A DNA stretch of 64,000 nt from Borrelia miyamotoi (GTDB lineage Bacteria > Spirochaetota > Spirochaetia > Borreliales > Borreliaceae), in contig NZ_AP024371.1 in the NCBI RefSeq assembly GCF_019668505.1, positions 186,001-250,000 of the forward strand. Direction: 5' to 3'. The stretch's first letter is position 1; each line of letters opens with the position of its first letter. Positions 38,287 to 48,549 of this stretch are shown piece after piece. The translations under genes and the position numbers were made by a program. Below the pieces are notes generated by a model. The model was not told the DNA's origin. It ran no database searches and saw only the letters and a program-made list of their open reading frames with translations.

Positions 38287-39503
38287 TAAACAAATTCCTC
38301 ATTTTTTCTATATATTACCAACTCGCCCTTTAAAGTTAAATTCTTAATATAATCAACAAAAGATGTAGTCATTAATTTTATATCTTTCTTTTTGACTTTT
38401 TTCAAAAAAGACTCTTCTTCTAAAATAGAATCTTTACGTCTTCTTGAAACATTAAAAAGAATTTTATCTCTAATTTCATTACTTTTATCTTTAATAATAA
38501 CTGCAATATCATTATCTGTAAATTCTCTTAAAATATTATGCATGTCATTATCTGTAATCCTAAGTATTATGTTAATATCAAATATTTTTTCTCTAATCTC
38601 ACTATCTTTAAGAGGATCTAAAGCTTTCATATCAATACTAGTCAAAAGATTTTTCTCATCCTCAGCATCCATATAACTTAAAATATCAACAAGTATTTTA
38701 GAACCATCTAGTTTTTCGGTTTTAAGCCTCCCCTGCATTTCAAATCTGCTTTTTAATCTATTAGAGATAATCTCAACCATATCTATATTTAACCGCCTTG
38801 GCTTAGCAAGCTCTTTAATAAACTTTTTCTTAATATCTTTTTCAAACATAGAAAAAACATATTTTTTCTGCTCTTTAGTCAAATAATTATATATTATCAA
38901 AAGCGTTTTAATGTTTTCATCTTTAATTAAAGCCCAAAGCTGCTCATTCTCAACAAAAGATAAATAATCAAAAGGCAAAAATGGATCAATGCCTGTAACT
39001 TTTTTATAAATCTCTTTTGCTTTGGCCTTACTCAAAGATTTATTCAACACTTCATAAGTAAACTTATCATCAATTTTGAAATATTTTTTCTCACTTCTTA
39101 CCAGCTCCTCAAATTCTTGAATAATTCGTTTTTTATCACCAGGAGTAATGTACTTAATTTTAGTAATTTCCCTAGTAATCAAAATTATATCAGAATCATC
39201 AAGCTCAGCCATAATCTGCGCCGATTTTTCAAGACCAATAGCCAAAAAATATTTTGCTATTTTTGATAATTTACTTTCTTTACGAATAAACCCTGGCTTC
39301 TCCATTTTTTTATCAGAAAAACTTGATTCGCTGAAAGTTCCTTTTTTTCCTCTCTTTACAAGATTGATCCAAGACTTCAGCAGTGAACCTTGCATCTCAG
39401 AATCAGAAAAATCATTATTCAAACTTTCTTTTGCAACACTTTTCAAAGTTCTTACTCCTAAATTTTTTGCATTTTGATATTTAGAAAGCCTAGGATCTTG
39501 CAT
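38286..39503 (-). CDS. fliG1: FliG1, flagellar switch-protein homologue
   Basis: One of two FliG homologues in Borrelia; FliG2 is the main rotor protein and FliG1 has a more specialised, polar role in B. burgdorferi. From ATG 39503 the protein is 405 residues. The first 85 residues are a basic, poorly conserved extension (SLNNDFSDSEM and KRGKKGTF). FliG-like domains follow: SAQIMAELDDSDIILITREI in the N-domain, and the C-domain segment DNDIAVIIKDKSNEIRDKIL. The stop shares one base with alaS; the start overlaps pgl by 14 bases. Confidence 0.88.
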   Translation of the reverse strand: MQDPRLSKYQNAKNLGVRTLKSVAKESLNNDFSDSEMQGSLLKSWINLVKRGKKGTFSESSFSDKKMEKPGFIRKESKLSKIAKYFLAIGLEKSAQIMAELDDSDIILITREITKIKYITPGDKKRIIQEFEELVRSEKKYFKIDDKFTYEVLNKSLSKAKAKEIYKKVTGIDPFLPFDYLSFVENEQLWALIKDENIKTLLIIYNYLTKEQKKYVFSMFEKDIKKKFIKELAKPRRLNIDMVEIISNRLKSRFEMQGRLKTEKLDGSKILVDILSYMDAEDEKNLLTSIDMKALDPLKDSEIREKIFDINIILRITDNDMHNILREFTDNDIAVIIKDKSNEIRDKILFNVSRRRKDSILEEESFLKKVKKKDIKLMTTSFVDYIKNLTLKGELVIYRKNEEFV

Positions 39504-40191
39504 AGACCCCTTCAATATTTGTAAGAACTAATAAACACGAATGATCTTTGAAAATCCTAGCTGGACATAAACTCAAAGAAACTTCTGAATTTAAAAAATT
39601 CTTTAAAGCATCTTTTTTTTCATTACCAATAAAAAGTAATACAGAAGCCCTAGAAAAAAGTAAAGATTTGGGAGTAAGGCTAATTCGCTTATTAGGAAGC
39701 TTTGGTGAATCATATTCATACTGATACCCCTCCATTTCAGAGAATAAAAGTTTTTTTGAAGGAAAAAGAGAAGCAAGATGACCATCCTCACCAACAGACA
39801 AAATGCTAAGGTCTAACCTTGTAAATCTAGAATTAAATTCAACATTGTAATTATGAATAGATAATGCTTCATCAAACTCACTGTAAATAAATGGATGAAA
39901 ATTACCACCACAGACTAAATTCTTTTCTACCATTTTAGAAAAAAATCTTTCATTTAAAAGCTTAAAATTACTAGAATCGCTATTTAAATCAACACAACGC
40001 TCATCTACCAAAAAAAAATGAGATTTTTTAAGAGAATAATTCTTCTCATAAAAGATATTGAGAAAAGAAATAATATTCCGACCACCACAAATCCCAATAC
40101 TAGTAAAATCATCTTGACTAATATTGTTCACAAAAAAATCAAAAAATCTGCCTTTTAAATCACTTTCTTTATTAGAATAAAAAAACTCCAT
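39490..40191 (-). CDS. pgl: 6-phosphogluconolactonase
   Basis: Hydrolyses 6-phosphogluconolactone in the oxidative pentose-phosphate pathway, the NADPH source of Borrelia. The 233 residues show SIGICGGRNIISF, FFLVDERCVDLNSDSSNF and the catalytic block LSILSVGEDGHLASLFPS. I chose ATG 40191 with AAAAGGA upstream; the open frame reaches 13 codons further, but that part reads into the decayed gene upstream. It overlaps fliG1 by 14 bases. Confidence 0.93.
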   Translation of the reverse strand: MEFFYSNKESDLKGRFFDFFVNNISQDDFTSIGICGGRNIISFLNIFYEKNYSLKKSHFFLVDERCVDLNSDSSNFKLLNERFFSKMVEKNLVCGGNFHPFIYSEFDEALSIHNYNVEFNSRFTRLDLSILSVGEDGHLASLFPSKKLLFSEMEGYQYEYDSPKLPNKRISLTPKSLLFSRASVLLFIGNEKKDALKNFLNSEVSLSLCPARIFKDHSCLLVLTNIEGVYARS

Positions 40192-40229
40192 CACTATTCC
40201 TTTTAATAAACTTAATTTAAGTAATAACA

Positions 40230-40901
40230 AACCATTGTAACTACCCTTAATTTCTTCTTTAAAGAATTTTCATGAATTTATACAACTTTCATCAACTATA
40301 AAAATTCGACTTATAGTTTTAATTTTTCCCAAAACTCCCAAAACAATATCTGAATTAATTGCAATCTATAAAATAACCAATTTACAATTTTGAATAGAAT
40401 CTGACACCATCTCAAGCTTAATATCATCAATCTTATCAAAACAATAATTTAGTTCTTCAACACAAAACAAAGATATATCCTTATCATAAAATTTCGCAAT
40501 GTCTCTTCTTATCTTCTCCACATTATCAACATCTTTAGTATAAATACCTATAGTCATATGAATATCATACTCAAGAATAGAGTTCTCATAAGCTTCAGAA
40601 AAAACACACTTTTAATATTTACAATCCTCCTTACTAAATCCATAACCAATAAAAAATTTCCTTATCTCAAAAAACTTTTCACATTTTAATTTACTAACCT
40701 TGTTTATAGGAAGTCCAAAAAACGATATTTTAAATCCCAACTTGAGGAAGTTGATATAATCTCTCTCTCAATTAAACCCTCAAAAGTAATATAATTTTCT
40801 TCTTTAACTCTGATATTCTTCATTCCATCAAATATCACAATTGATGCTGCTACAATAAAAACTAAGGACGATAGCAAAACTAATACCCATTTCCACAACA
40901 T
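40230..40901 (-). pseudogene. Broken gene for a membrane-anchored protein
   Basis: An intact start is present at 40901: promoter-like TTGACG/TTATAA, GAGAGG before ATG, and a transmembrane N-terminus (WVLVLLSSLVFIVAASIVI). After residue 60 the frame is lost at a run of six A on the + strand (40717-40722). Restoring one base continues the protein (RFFGLPINKVSKLKCEKFF). That frame is then cut by TAA at 40612-40614, TAG at 40366-40368 and TGA at 40270-40272, with coding-like sequence between and beyond. The original product would have been about 180-220 residues. B. burgdorferi has a hypothetical gene pair here, from memory. Confidence 0.75.
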
Positions 40902-40994
40902 AAATTTCTGCCTCTCAACCCCCTTTATAAACTTATAAATATAATATCGTCAAAACATTGTCAAATTGAATAATTTATTTTAGCATATCAGACC

Positions 40995-41474
40995 ATGTTA
41001 ACAAATCACAAGATAGCAATAGAACCAATAATGGTAAATATTACCAATGAACATTTAAGTACCAAATAAAATTATTATCAAAAAAATTACCTTATTACTC
41101 AAATGATTTCTACAAAATTAATTATCATGAACAATATATATCAACTGAAAAAAGAACATAAAAATATATTTTATTGAAACAAATAAAGAAATAACTAACA
41201 TCGACCAAATAAGAACATATCTCTCTCATTGAGAGTCTATTATGATTGGAAGAATTGCAACAAAACCTTTACTTTATTCAAGAAAATTCTTAAAAGAAAT
41301 ATTATTAAAATAGTAGAATACATAAAGAATTCAATGAATACTTCTCAACTAACACCATACTAAACATATAATGATAATAATAGCACTTGCTAACGAAGAT
41401 ACTTGCAAAGCTAGACAAACACTAAGTGCACCTTTTCTTAAAGATTTAAAAATCACGAAATACTCTTAAGAACA
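40995..41474 (+). pseudogene. Remnant of a tRNA-dihydrouridine synthase gene (DusA type)
   Basis: Frame 40995 begins MLTNHKIAIEPIMVNITNEH, matching the IAPMxxxTxxHFR start of Dus proteins. A TAA at 41067 interrupts, and the same frame resumes as NYYQKNYLITQMIST, matching the LLYTEM block. A TGA at 41175 ends it. Another frame near 41242 gives SIMIGRIATKP, matching VMVGRxAxxNP, and near 41391 NEDTCKARQTLS matches the C-terminal GxPGARxxRxxLS. The flavin/catalytic middle (about half the gene) is deleted. From memory B. burgdorferi keeps an intact dus gene at this place. Confidence 0.8.
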
Positions 41475-41504
41475 ACTGAACATTCAAAAAAGATACTTTA
41501 AAAT

Positions 41505-42785
41505 CTAATTCTTAGGAAATATATAGTCAAAACCTGTATATTTGACTAAATTATCAGGTATCCGAACTCCACCTCTTTTATCCTGAAAGTTCTCAAGTAT
41601 AGCAATGATGGTTCTTGTTGAGGCTATTGCTGTCCCATTTACCATATGCACAAATCTATTTTGATCATCATCCTTATATCTAATTTTAAGGCGCCTTGAC
41701 TGATAATCTGTACAGTTTGAAGTTGAAGTAACCTCCCCATACTCACCTCTACCTCCCCCCCTGCCTGGCATCCAAGCTTCAATATCATACTTTTTATAAG
41801 CCGGTGCACCAAGATCAAAAGAGCAAACATTTAAAACTCTATACGGAATCTCAAGTTCGGTAAAAATTTCTTCTTCTAATTCTAAAAACTCATCGTGAAT
41901 ACGATCAGAATCTCCTCTCTTACACAAACAAAACATTTCTACCTTGCTAAACTGGTGCACCCTATAAAGTCCTTTAGAAAATTGACCAGCTCCTCCAGCC
42001 TCTCTACGAAAACAATGAGAAAGTCCTGCCATTCTTAGTGGAGACTTAAGATCTAATATCGTATCATAATAATATCCACCAAGAGTAACCTCAGCCGTAC
42101 CAACAAGATATTTATCTGTATCTTCAATTTTATAAATATTACTTTCATTACCACGCGGATTAAATCCAATTCCATCAACTATAAATTCTCTTGCAACATC
42201 AGGGGTGATGAATAAATCAAAACCTTTAAGCTTAAGTTTATTTAAAGCAAAATTAATCAACGCAATTTCTAAAAAAACAGCTTCATTTTTAAGATAATAA
42301 AACTTATTCCCACTAACTTCACGCGCCCTTTCAAAATCAAAAAGATCCAAAGCAATACCAATCTCTAAATGATCCTTTGGTTTAAAATCAAATTCTGGAA
42401 TCTTTCCTGACATTTTTAACACAACCCCCCCATCCTTACTATCACCAACAGGAACATCAGGAGCAAAAATGTTTGGAATCTTCTTATGCTCAATCAAAAG
42501 CCTGGATGCTATATGACCTAACTTCTCTTCCAAATCTGTAATTTCAGCTTTTAAATCCTTACCAATTTTTATTAAATAATGTCTCTGAGAGTCATCCATT
42601 CTTCTCTTCATAGCATGAGCATTTTCATTCCTCATTGCATTCAGCTCGCCTATCTTAGTAATAAGTTTCCTTCGCTCATCATCAAGAGCAATTAATAGAT
42701 CAAGATTTAACTTTTGACCTCTATCCTTAATATTTTTTTGAATAACTTCCAAATTCTCTCTTATAAACTTCAAATCAAGCATCAA
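41505..42785 (-). CDS. serS: Seryl-tRNA synthetase
   Basis: Class II synthetase, 426 residues. The N-terminal antiparallel coiled coil (about 30-105) grips the long variable arm of tRNA-Ser. Motif 2 is [20 protein letters not shown], the serine site includes TAEVTL, and [17 protein letters not shown] precedes motif 3 [17 protein letters not shown]. Complete, normal length. Two ATG codons stand in tandem after GGGAG; either could be used. The dus remnant lies downstream on the other strand. Confidence 0.97.
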   Translation of the reverse strand: MMLDLKFIRENLEVIQKNIKDRGQKLNLDLLIALDDERRKLITKIGELNAMRNENAHAMKRRMDDSQRHYLIKIGKDLKAEITDLEEKLGHIASRLLIEHKKIPNIFAPDVPVGDSKDGGVVLKMSGKIPEFDFKPKDHLEIGIALDLFDFERAREVSGNKFYYLKNEAVFLEIALINFALNKLKLKGFDLFITPDVAREFIVDGIGFNPRGNESNIYKIEDTDKYLVGTAEVTLGGYYYDTILDLKSPLRMAGLSHCFRREAGGAGQFSKGLYRVHQFSKVEMFCLCKRGDSDRIHDEFLELEEEIFTELEIPYRVLNVCSFDLGAPAYKKYDIEAWMPGRGGGRGEYGEVTSTSNCTDYQSRRLKIRYKDDDQNRFVHMVNGTAIASTRTIIAILENFQDKRGGVRIPDNLVKYTGFDYIFPKN

Positions 42786-42846
42786 AGAACTCCCAAAATA
42801 GATCTAACTAAAAATAATTAAATTCAAATAAAATGAAAAACAAATT

Positions 42847-42880
42847 ATGTTAATTAACATAAAAAATATTATATAATATT
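42847..42880 (+). promoter_or_regulatory. Palindromic promoter region of the lipoprotein-peptidase unit
   Basis: ATGTTAATTAACAT (42847-42860) is a perfect palindrome, followed at once by AATATTATATAATATT (42865-42880), also a perfect palindrome, which contains TATAAT (42872-42877). The first palindrome overlaps where the -35 box belongs. This looks like an operator over a promoter, but AT-rich DNA makes such palindromes by chance more often. Confidence 0.4.
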
Positions 42881-42928
42881 TGAGAATAATAGTAGAATAA
42901 ACTTCACATAAGGAGAAAAAGTATCTTT

Positions 42929-43660
42929 ATGATCAAACAATCAACTACTCGTAAAGTTTTTATGCTAATGTCTTCACTAGTCATTCTTATAGGATGTGCA
43001 AAAAAAACAAAAAAGATAAATTTTAATGACATCGAAAAAAGTCATGATAAAACAGATGGAATAATCATTCAATCAATTTTATCAAAAGAAGAAAACGAAT
43101 TATTTGAATATAAAATTAGAATACCCAAAATAACAGATGCTAAAACAAAAAACAATAGCCTAAAAGCATTCAATGAAGAGATTGAAAGCTATGCAAATGA
43201 AATAGTCAAAAATTTAAAAAGTGGAGCTCAAAATATTAAAAAAGATTTTAACAAACCAAGCTTAAAAATAGACTACGAAATCTACCATGGATATGGTATT
43301 TATACAATAATAGTAAATGCCACCCAAGAAATCAATAATACATCTATCACAAACTATAGAAGTTACTATATTAGCGATAATGGAGATTACATCTACAACA
43401 TAGATGAAATCATTAACGTAGAAGAATCATTCCCTTACTTTACTCAAAAAATTAAAGAAAAGGTTAACAAAACACAACTAAGCGAATTACTCTTTGATTT
43501 GCAGCAAGCAGTGATTTATTTTGAAGATAAAAAAATAATAATAAAATTTCCAATTTATGTATTTAATTTAGATGACACAAAAAATATCGACAATATATTC
43601 GAATTTAGCGAAGAAGAAGCAACAAAATACATAAAAAAGGATAAAACAAAACATAAATGA
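42929..43660 (+). CDS. Lipoprotein with DUF3298/RsiV-like domain, 243 aa
   Basis: A lipoprotein signal (FMLMSSLVILIGC, Cys near residue 23) is followed by a domain with the pattern of DUF4163/DUF3298 proteins. ITDAKTKNNSLKAFNEEIE is followed by beta strands (YEIYHGYGIYTIIVNA, NYRSYYISDNGDYIYNIDEI) and a C-terminal FEDKKIIIKFPIYVF. In other bacteria such domains occur in lipoproteins and in the anti-sigma factor RsiV; the function here is unknown. AGGAG is about 13 bases before the ATG, which is long. It overlaps the M16 peptidase gene by 4 bases (ATGA). Confidence 0.75.
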   Translation: MIKQSTTRKVFMLMSSLVILIGCAKKTKKINFNDIEKSHDKTDGIIIQSILSKEENELFEYKIRIPKITDAKTKNNSLKAFNEEIESYANEIVKNLKSGAQNIKKDFNKPSLKIDYEIYHGYGIYTIIVNATQEINNTSITNYRSYYISDNGDYIYNIDEIINVEESFPYFTQKIKEKVNKTQLSELLFDLQQAVIYFEDKKIIIKFPIYVFNLDDTKNIDNIFEFSEEEATKYIKKDKTKHK

Positions 43661-46575
43661 AAAGAAAAAAAATTTTCTGCTTAATTTCAAAAAATTACCT
43701 AGAAGAATACGATGCTGAGGGATGCTATTTTCAACATGAAAGCGGATTAGAAATATTCGAATTAAAAAGTAGCAAATTTAAAGAAAATGCCTTTGGAATA
43801 GCATTCAAAACTATTCCTCTCAATAATACTGGAGTTGCTCATATTATAGAACACACAATTTTTTGTGGTTCAAACAAATATAAAATAAAAGATCCCTTTC
43901 TTTATTTGATGAAAGGAAGCCTAAACACTTTCTTAAATGCAATGACATTTCAAGATAAAACTCTCTATCCAGCAGCATCTACAATACAAAAAGACTATTT
44001 CAATTTGTTCAAAATATATGCTGATGCTGTTTTTCATCCTCTACTTAAAAAAGAAGCTTTTATGCAGGAGGGTTATAATATAAATCCAAACAATTTTGAA
44101 CTATCCGGTATTGTTTTAAATGAAATGAAAGGTAATTATTCTAATAAAAACTCTTTAATCAACGAACTTGCAACAAATTCTCTCTTTTGTGAAAACACCT
44201 ATCAATATGATTCCGGGGGCAATCCCATTAATATCATTGACCTTACATATGAAGAATTTATTGAATTTTATAATAAACACTATACACTAGAAAATTGTAA
44301 AATATTTTTATTTGGCAATATTGACACTAACAAGAATCTCAATTTTATTGAAAAATACATAATTAGACCTTATAAAAAGGAAAAATTAAATATTAATTAC
44401 AATATAGACAAAGTTAAAAGGTGGAAACAAGGCAAAACACTAAATTATGACATCCCAAAAGAAAATGAAAATGCGCTTGGAGTATATGCAATAAATTGGC
44501 TATGCACTGATATTAAAAATATCAAAGAAAATACTGGACTTGAAATTTTATCAGAAATTCTCTTAGATAGCTCCTGTCAATTCACTATAAATATGCTAAA
44601 AAGTGGAATTGGTGATGTAATATCCGATATTAGTGGCATCAATACAGACATAAAAGAATGCGTATTTTCATTCGGATTGCAAAACGTACTTCCAGGAAAA
44701 TTGGAAGAATTTAAAAATTTAGTTTTTAAAGAACTCAAAAACCTAGTTAAAGTAAAAATTCCCAAAAAACTAATACAAGGTATTCTCTTTGGGTATGAAT
44801 TTGCATTAAAAGAAGAAAAAGGACAAGGTTGGCCTATTTCTTTAATGATCAAAAGCTTTAAAGGTTGGATACATGGAATGCATCCAATTGAAACCCTAAA
44901 AATCAATTACTACTTGGATGATATTAAAACCAGACTAGAAAGAGGAGAACTTTACTTTGAAAATCTAATAGAAAAATATCTACTCAATAACAATCATTAC
45001 ACATTAATCAACTTCAATCCATCAGATAATATTCTTAAGGAAATGGAAGAAGAAATTGAAAAAAAATTAATGGGCAGAGAAATTGAAATAAAAAAAAATC
45101 CAGTAAAACTTGCAGAGTTTACTAAAGATTACAACCAATTTAAAAACTACCAAAAAAAAAGCGACCTCAAATCTGACATTACTAAATTTCCCATGCTAAA
45201 AATGGAAGATTTACCAAAAGAAATTAAAAAAAGTTTAATTCTTAACGAAACTCCTGAAATTAAAGCACATACATTTGAGTTAAAAAAAAATAACAATATT
45301 TTCAATGTATATTTATTTTTTAAACTGGATTTTCTCCAAAAAGAAGATTTCATACACCTCTCCTTGCTAAAAAGAGCAATTCAAGATTTATCCACCCAAA
45401 ATTACTCCTATGTAGACTTAAATAATAAAATTCAAAATACTTTGGGACAACTAAACATATATGAAAGTTATGAAGAAGATACTCAAGGCAACATGATAAA
45501 CCTACTTAACATAAATTTCAAATCGTTCAACAATAAAATTCAAGAATCATTTATATTAATCAAAGAAATTTTAATCAATATAAATTTTCATGATTACGAT
45601 AGATTAAAAGAGGTGGTCTTAAGTCTAAAAAACGATTTTAAATCAGCCTTAATTCCTAAAGGGCACATATTTGCAACAACAAGATCAGAGTCAAAACTCA
45701 GCCGAAGCAAATATCTAAGAGAACTTCAATCTGGTATTACAGGAAGAGCATTTTGGCAAAAAGTCAAAACAAACACAGAATCTTTAAAAGATCTTGCACG
45801 TAATTTAGAAAATCTAAAAAATAAAATAGTTTTTAAAGATAATTTTTCATCTCTGCTCATAGGAAATACTAATGATGTCATTAAAAGATTAGAAAGCGAA
45901 TTATTTATATTAAGAGAAAATTTAATTGACAAGAATTATCTAAATAATTCTTTTGCAACACAATCATCAAGCAATATGCTAAAAGAATTAATTATCATTC
46001 CATCAAAAATATCTTTTAATGCTATGAGCTTTGTAAGCTATAAAATAACAGATGAAAATTATCCAAAAATAAATTTCCTAACACATATATTACAAACTGG
46101 AGTTTTATGGAAAAAAATAAGGGCCATAGGTGGAGCATACGGTGCATTTGCATCTATCAAAAATGGAATATTTTCTCTTACATCATATAGAGATCCAAAC
46201 TTTATAAAAACATACCAAGCTTTTGAAGCATCATTAGAAGAATTGGCAAATAATAAAATCAAAAATGAAGAACTTTATACATATTTAGTAGGAGTAATTG
46301 GTCTAAATATAAATGTAAAAACCAAATCTACAGAGATATTAGAAAGCTATAAGAGAAAAATGCTAAAAATTAATGATCAGCTAAGACAAAATATTATGAA
46401 TGCTTACTTCCAAATAACAACCACAGATATTAAAAATATATCTGAACAAGCATTGCATCAATTAAAACAAAAGAGAAGTATAACATCTCTTGTTACCAAC
46501 GAAAATTATGAAAACGAAAAAGAAAAACTAGAAACATTCATTGGAAAAAAATACAGGTTAAAAAAAATATATTAA
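43657..46575 (+). CDS. M16C-family zinc metallopeptidase (PreP-like)
   Basis: 972 residues, the size of presequence-protease-type M16C enzymes. The inverted zinc motif HIIEH near residue 69 lies in AHIIEHTIFCGSNKYKIKDP, followed by MKGSLNTFLNAMTFQDKTLYP, which is strongly conserved in this subfamily, and the distal Glu in GIVLNEMKGNYS. Two homologous halves form a clam-shell that degrades peptides. There is no signal peptide, so it is probably cytoplasmic and clears oligopeptides, useful in an auxotroph that imports peptides. It overlaps the lipoprotein gene by 4 bases. Confidence 0.93.
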   Translation: MKRKKIFCLISKNYLEEYDAEGCYFQHESGLEIFELKSSKFKENAFGIAFKTIPLNNTGVAHIIEHTIFCGSNKYKIKDPFLYLMKGSLNTFLNAMTFQDKTLYPAASTIQKDYFNLFKIYADAVFHPLLKKEAFMQEGYNINPNNFELSGIVLNEMKGNYSNKNSLINELATNSLFCENTYQYDSGGNPINIIDLTYEEFIEFYNKHYTLENCKIFLFGNIDTNKNLNFIEKYIIRPYKKEKLNINYNIDKVKRWKQGKTLNYDIPKENENALGVYAINWLCTDIKNIKENTGLEILSEILLDSSCQFTINMLKSGIGDVISDISGINTDIKECVFSFGLQNVLPGKLEEFKNLVFKELKNLVKVKIPKKLIQGILFGYEFALKEEKGQGWPISLMIKSFKGWIHGMHPIETLKINYYLDDIKTRLERGELYFENLIEKYLLNNNHYTLINFNPSDNILKEMEEEIEKKLMGREIEIKKNPVKLAEFTKDYNQFKNYQKKSDLKSDITKFPMLKMEDLPKEIKKSLILNETPEIKAHTFELKKNNNIFNVYLFFKLDFLQKEDFIHLSLLKRAIQDLSTQNYSYVDLNNKIQNTLGQLNIYESYEEDTQGNMINLLNINFKSFNNKIQESFILIKEILININFHDYDRLKEVVLSLKNDFKSALIPKGHIFATTRSESKLSRSKYLRELQSGITGRAFWQKVKTNTESLKDLARNLENLKNKIVFKDNFSSLLIGNTNDVIKRLESELFILRENLIDKNYLNNSFATQSSSNMLKELIIIPSKISFNAMSFVSYKITDENYPKINFLTHILQTGVLWKKIRAIGGAYGAFASIKNGIFSLTSYRDPNFIKTYQAFEASLEELANNKIKNEELYTYLVGVIGLNINVKTKSTEILESYKRKMLKINDQLRQNIMNAYFQITTTDIKNISEQALHQLKQKRSITSLVTNENYENEKEKLETFIGKKYRLKKIY

Positions 46576-46596
46576 ATACGCAAGAAAATAAAAAAA

Positions 46597-46845
46597 CTAC
46601 TTAAGATTCTTATACTTTTTGTTAAATTTATCAATTCTACCTGCTGCATCCACAAATCTTTGCTGACCTGTATAAAAGGGATGTGATTTGCTTGTAATTT
46701 CAACAATAACTAATGGATAATCTTTATTATCACTATACTTAATTGTATCTTTGGAAGTCAAAGTAGATTTAGTTAAAAACATCTCACCATTAGCACCATC
46801 TTTAAATACTACTAAATTACTAACAGGATGTATACCTTTCTTCAT
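46597..46845 (-). CDS. rpmE: 50S ribosomal protein L31, type B
   Basis: 82-residue L31. MKKGIHPVSNLVVFKD at the start and SHPFYTGQQRFVDAAGRIDKF near the end are family hallmarks. It lacks the CxxC zinc ligands, so it belongs to the zinc-independent type B form. In many bacteria type B replaces the zinc form under zinc limitation; here no second copy is visible in the window. It lies 57 bases downstream of rho and converges on the M16 peptidase gene. Confidence 0.95.
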   Translation of the reverse strand: MKKGIHPVSNLVVFKDGANGEMFLTKSTLTSKDTIKYSDNKDYPLVIVEITSKSHPFYTGQQRFVDAAGRIDKFNKKYKNLK

Positions 46846-46902
46846 AAAGCCTCTCTTAATTTAATTAAAGTTTAGTCTAAATTTAAAATAAAGTCAATTT
46901 TA

Positions 46903-48447
46903 CTAGTCCCCATTACTCATAGTCTTTAGGAAAATCTCATTATTTTTACTTTTTTTCATCTTCTCAACTAAAGCCTCAACTCCTTCATAATCATCAACAC
47001 CACTTAAAATTTTTCTAATAAGCAAAATCTTAGATCGCTCTTCTTCACTCAAGAGTAACTCTTCTTTTCTTGTTCCTGATTTCTTAATATTAATAGCAGG
47101 AAAAAGCCTTCTATCTGCCAAACTTCTGTCAAGAATCAACTCCATGTTACCAGTACTTTTAAATTCCTCAAATATAACTTCATCCATCTTACTTCCAGTA
47201 TCAACTAAAGCTGTAGCTATAATAGTAAGACTTCCACCTTCCTCAATATTTCTAGCAGAACCAAAAAACCTTTTTGGCTTATGTAAAGCATTAGAATCAA
47301 CTCCTCCAGAAAGTATCTTGCCAGAAGTTGGCATAGTTTGATTATAAGCCCTTGCAAGTCTTGTAATAGAATCTAAAAGAATAACAACATCTTTTTTATT
47401 TTCAACAAGTCTTTTTGCTTTCTCAATAACCATTTCTGCAACCTGCACGTGCCTGCTAGCTTGCTCATCAAAATTAGATGCAATAACCTCGCCCTTAACA
47501 CCACGAATCATGTCAGTAACCTCTTCAGGTCTCTCATCAATGAGCAAAATCATTAAAACAATGTCTGAATAATTAGTCGTGATTGCATTAGCTATTTTTT
47601 GAAGCAAAGTAGTCTTTCCAGCCTTTGGAGGAGAGACTATTAATGCTCTTTGTCCTTTTCCAATAGGTGCAAAAAGGTTAATAAGTCTTGTGGAAATATT
47701 ACAATTTTCATATTCAAGATCCAACTTAGAACTAGGATACAAAGGTGTTAAATTATCAAAAGGTATCCTATTCTGTGCAAATGTAGGGTCCTGGTCATTA
47801 ATGCTTTTAATTTTAATCATTGCAAAAAATCTCTCACCATCTCTTGGAGACCTAATTTGTCCATATAAAATATCACCTGTCCTTAAATTAAAAAGTCTAA
47901 TTTGAGACGGAGAAACATAAACATCATTACCTCCTGATAGATAAGAATTAGATGCTGTACGCAAAAAGCCATATCCATCGCTTAATACATCAAGAACGCC
48001 AGTAAACAAAACATTAATATTATGTTCGGTTAATATCTTAACAAGCAAAAATATTAATTCTGTCTTCTTCATTGTTACTGCAATAGTATGATTAGTACCA
48101 AGACCCTCAACGATCTTCCTGATTTCAGTAATTGGTTTATCATAAAGACTATCAATCACTATAAAATCTTTACCACCTAAAAAATTAATAACATTGCTTT
48201 GTTCAAAAGTCTTAATACTGCTTTCCAAATTCGAATCAGGTATATCATAATCAAAATTTGATAAAATTCCATTAGATTCTCTTAATTTATCAGTATTAGA
48301 CTTTTTAAGTCCGCTAGAAATAGATTCTTTTTTAGTTACAACTTTAACTATCTTTTTCTTAGCATGATCCTCAGTTTTTGATTCCTTAGAAGAATTTAAA
48401 CGCTTCATTTCATCCTCTAAATCAAACTCCTCACATTTTTTATCCAT
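46903..48447 (-). CDS. rho: Transcription termination factor Rho
   Basis: Hexameric RNA-dependent ATPase that ends transcripts. An N-terminal extension of about 90 charged residues precedes the RNA-binding domain ([37 protein letters not shown]). The ATPase core has Walker [13 protein letters not shown], Walker [17 protein letters not shown], the Q loop SGGVDSNAL and the R loop [15 protein letters not shown] chose ATG 48447 (514 aa), preceded closely by GAGGAG; a GTG 12 codons upstream has no ribosome-binding site. Confidence 0.95.
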   Translation of the reverse strand: MDKKCEEFDLEDEMKRLNSSKESKTEDHAKKKIVKVVTKKESISSGLKKSNTDKLRESNGILSNFDYDIPDSNLESSIKTFEQSNVINFLGGKDFIVIDSLYDKPITEIRKIVEGLGTNHTIAVTMKKTELIFLLVKILTEHNINVLFTGVLDVLSDGYGFLRTASNSYLSGGNDVYVSPSQIRLFNLRTGDILYGQIRSPRDGERFFAMIKIKSINDQDPTFAQNRIPFDNLTPLYPSSKLDLEYENCNISTRLINLFAPIGKGQRALIVSPPKAGKTTLLQKIANAITTNYSDIVLMILLIDERPEEVTDMIRGVKGEVIASNFDEQASRHVQVAEMVIEKAKRLVENKKDVVILLDSITRLARAYNQTMPTSGKILSGGVDSNALHKPKRFFGSARNIEEGGSLTIIATALVDTGSKMDEVIFEEFKSTGNMELILDRSLADRRLFPAINIKKSGTRKEELLLSEEERSKILLIRKILSGVDDYEGVEALVEKMKKSKNNEIFLKTMSNGD

Positions 48448-48549
48448 AATCTCCTCTACGAGATAAATTTTTAAGAAGGGCACTTTACTAAATTAATACT
48501 TAATCATGAATAACAAATCTTAACCATTAATAATATATCTGGCATTAAT

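Noticed and set aside
41221-41242. CTCTCATTGAGAG hairpin as a terminator after serS
   Set aside because: It is short, lies about 260 bases after the serS stop and falls inside the dus remnant, where it reads as part of the decayed coding sequence.
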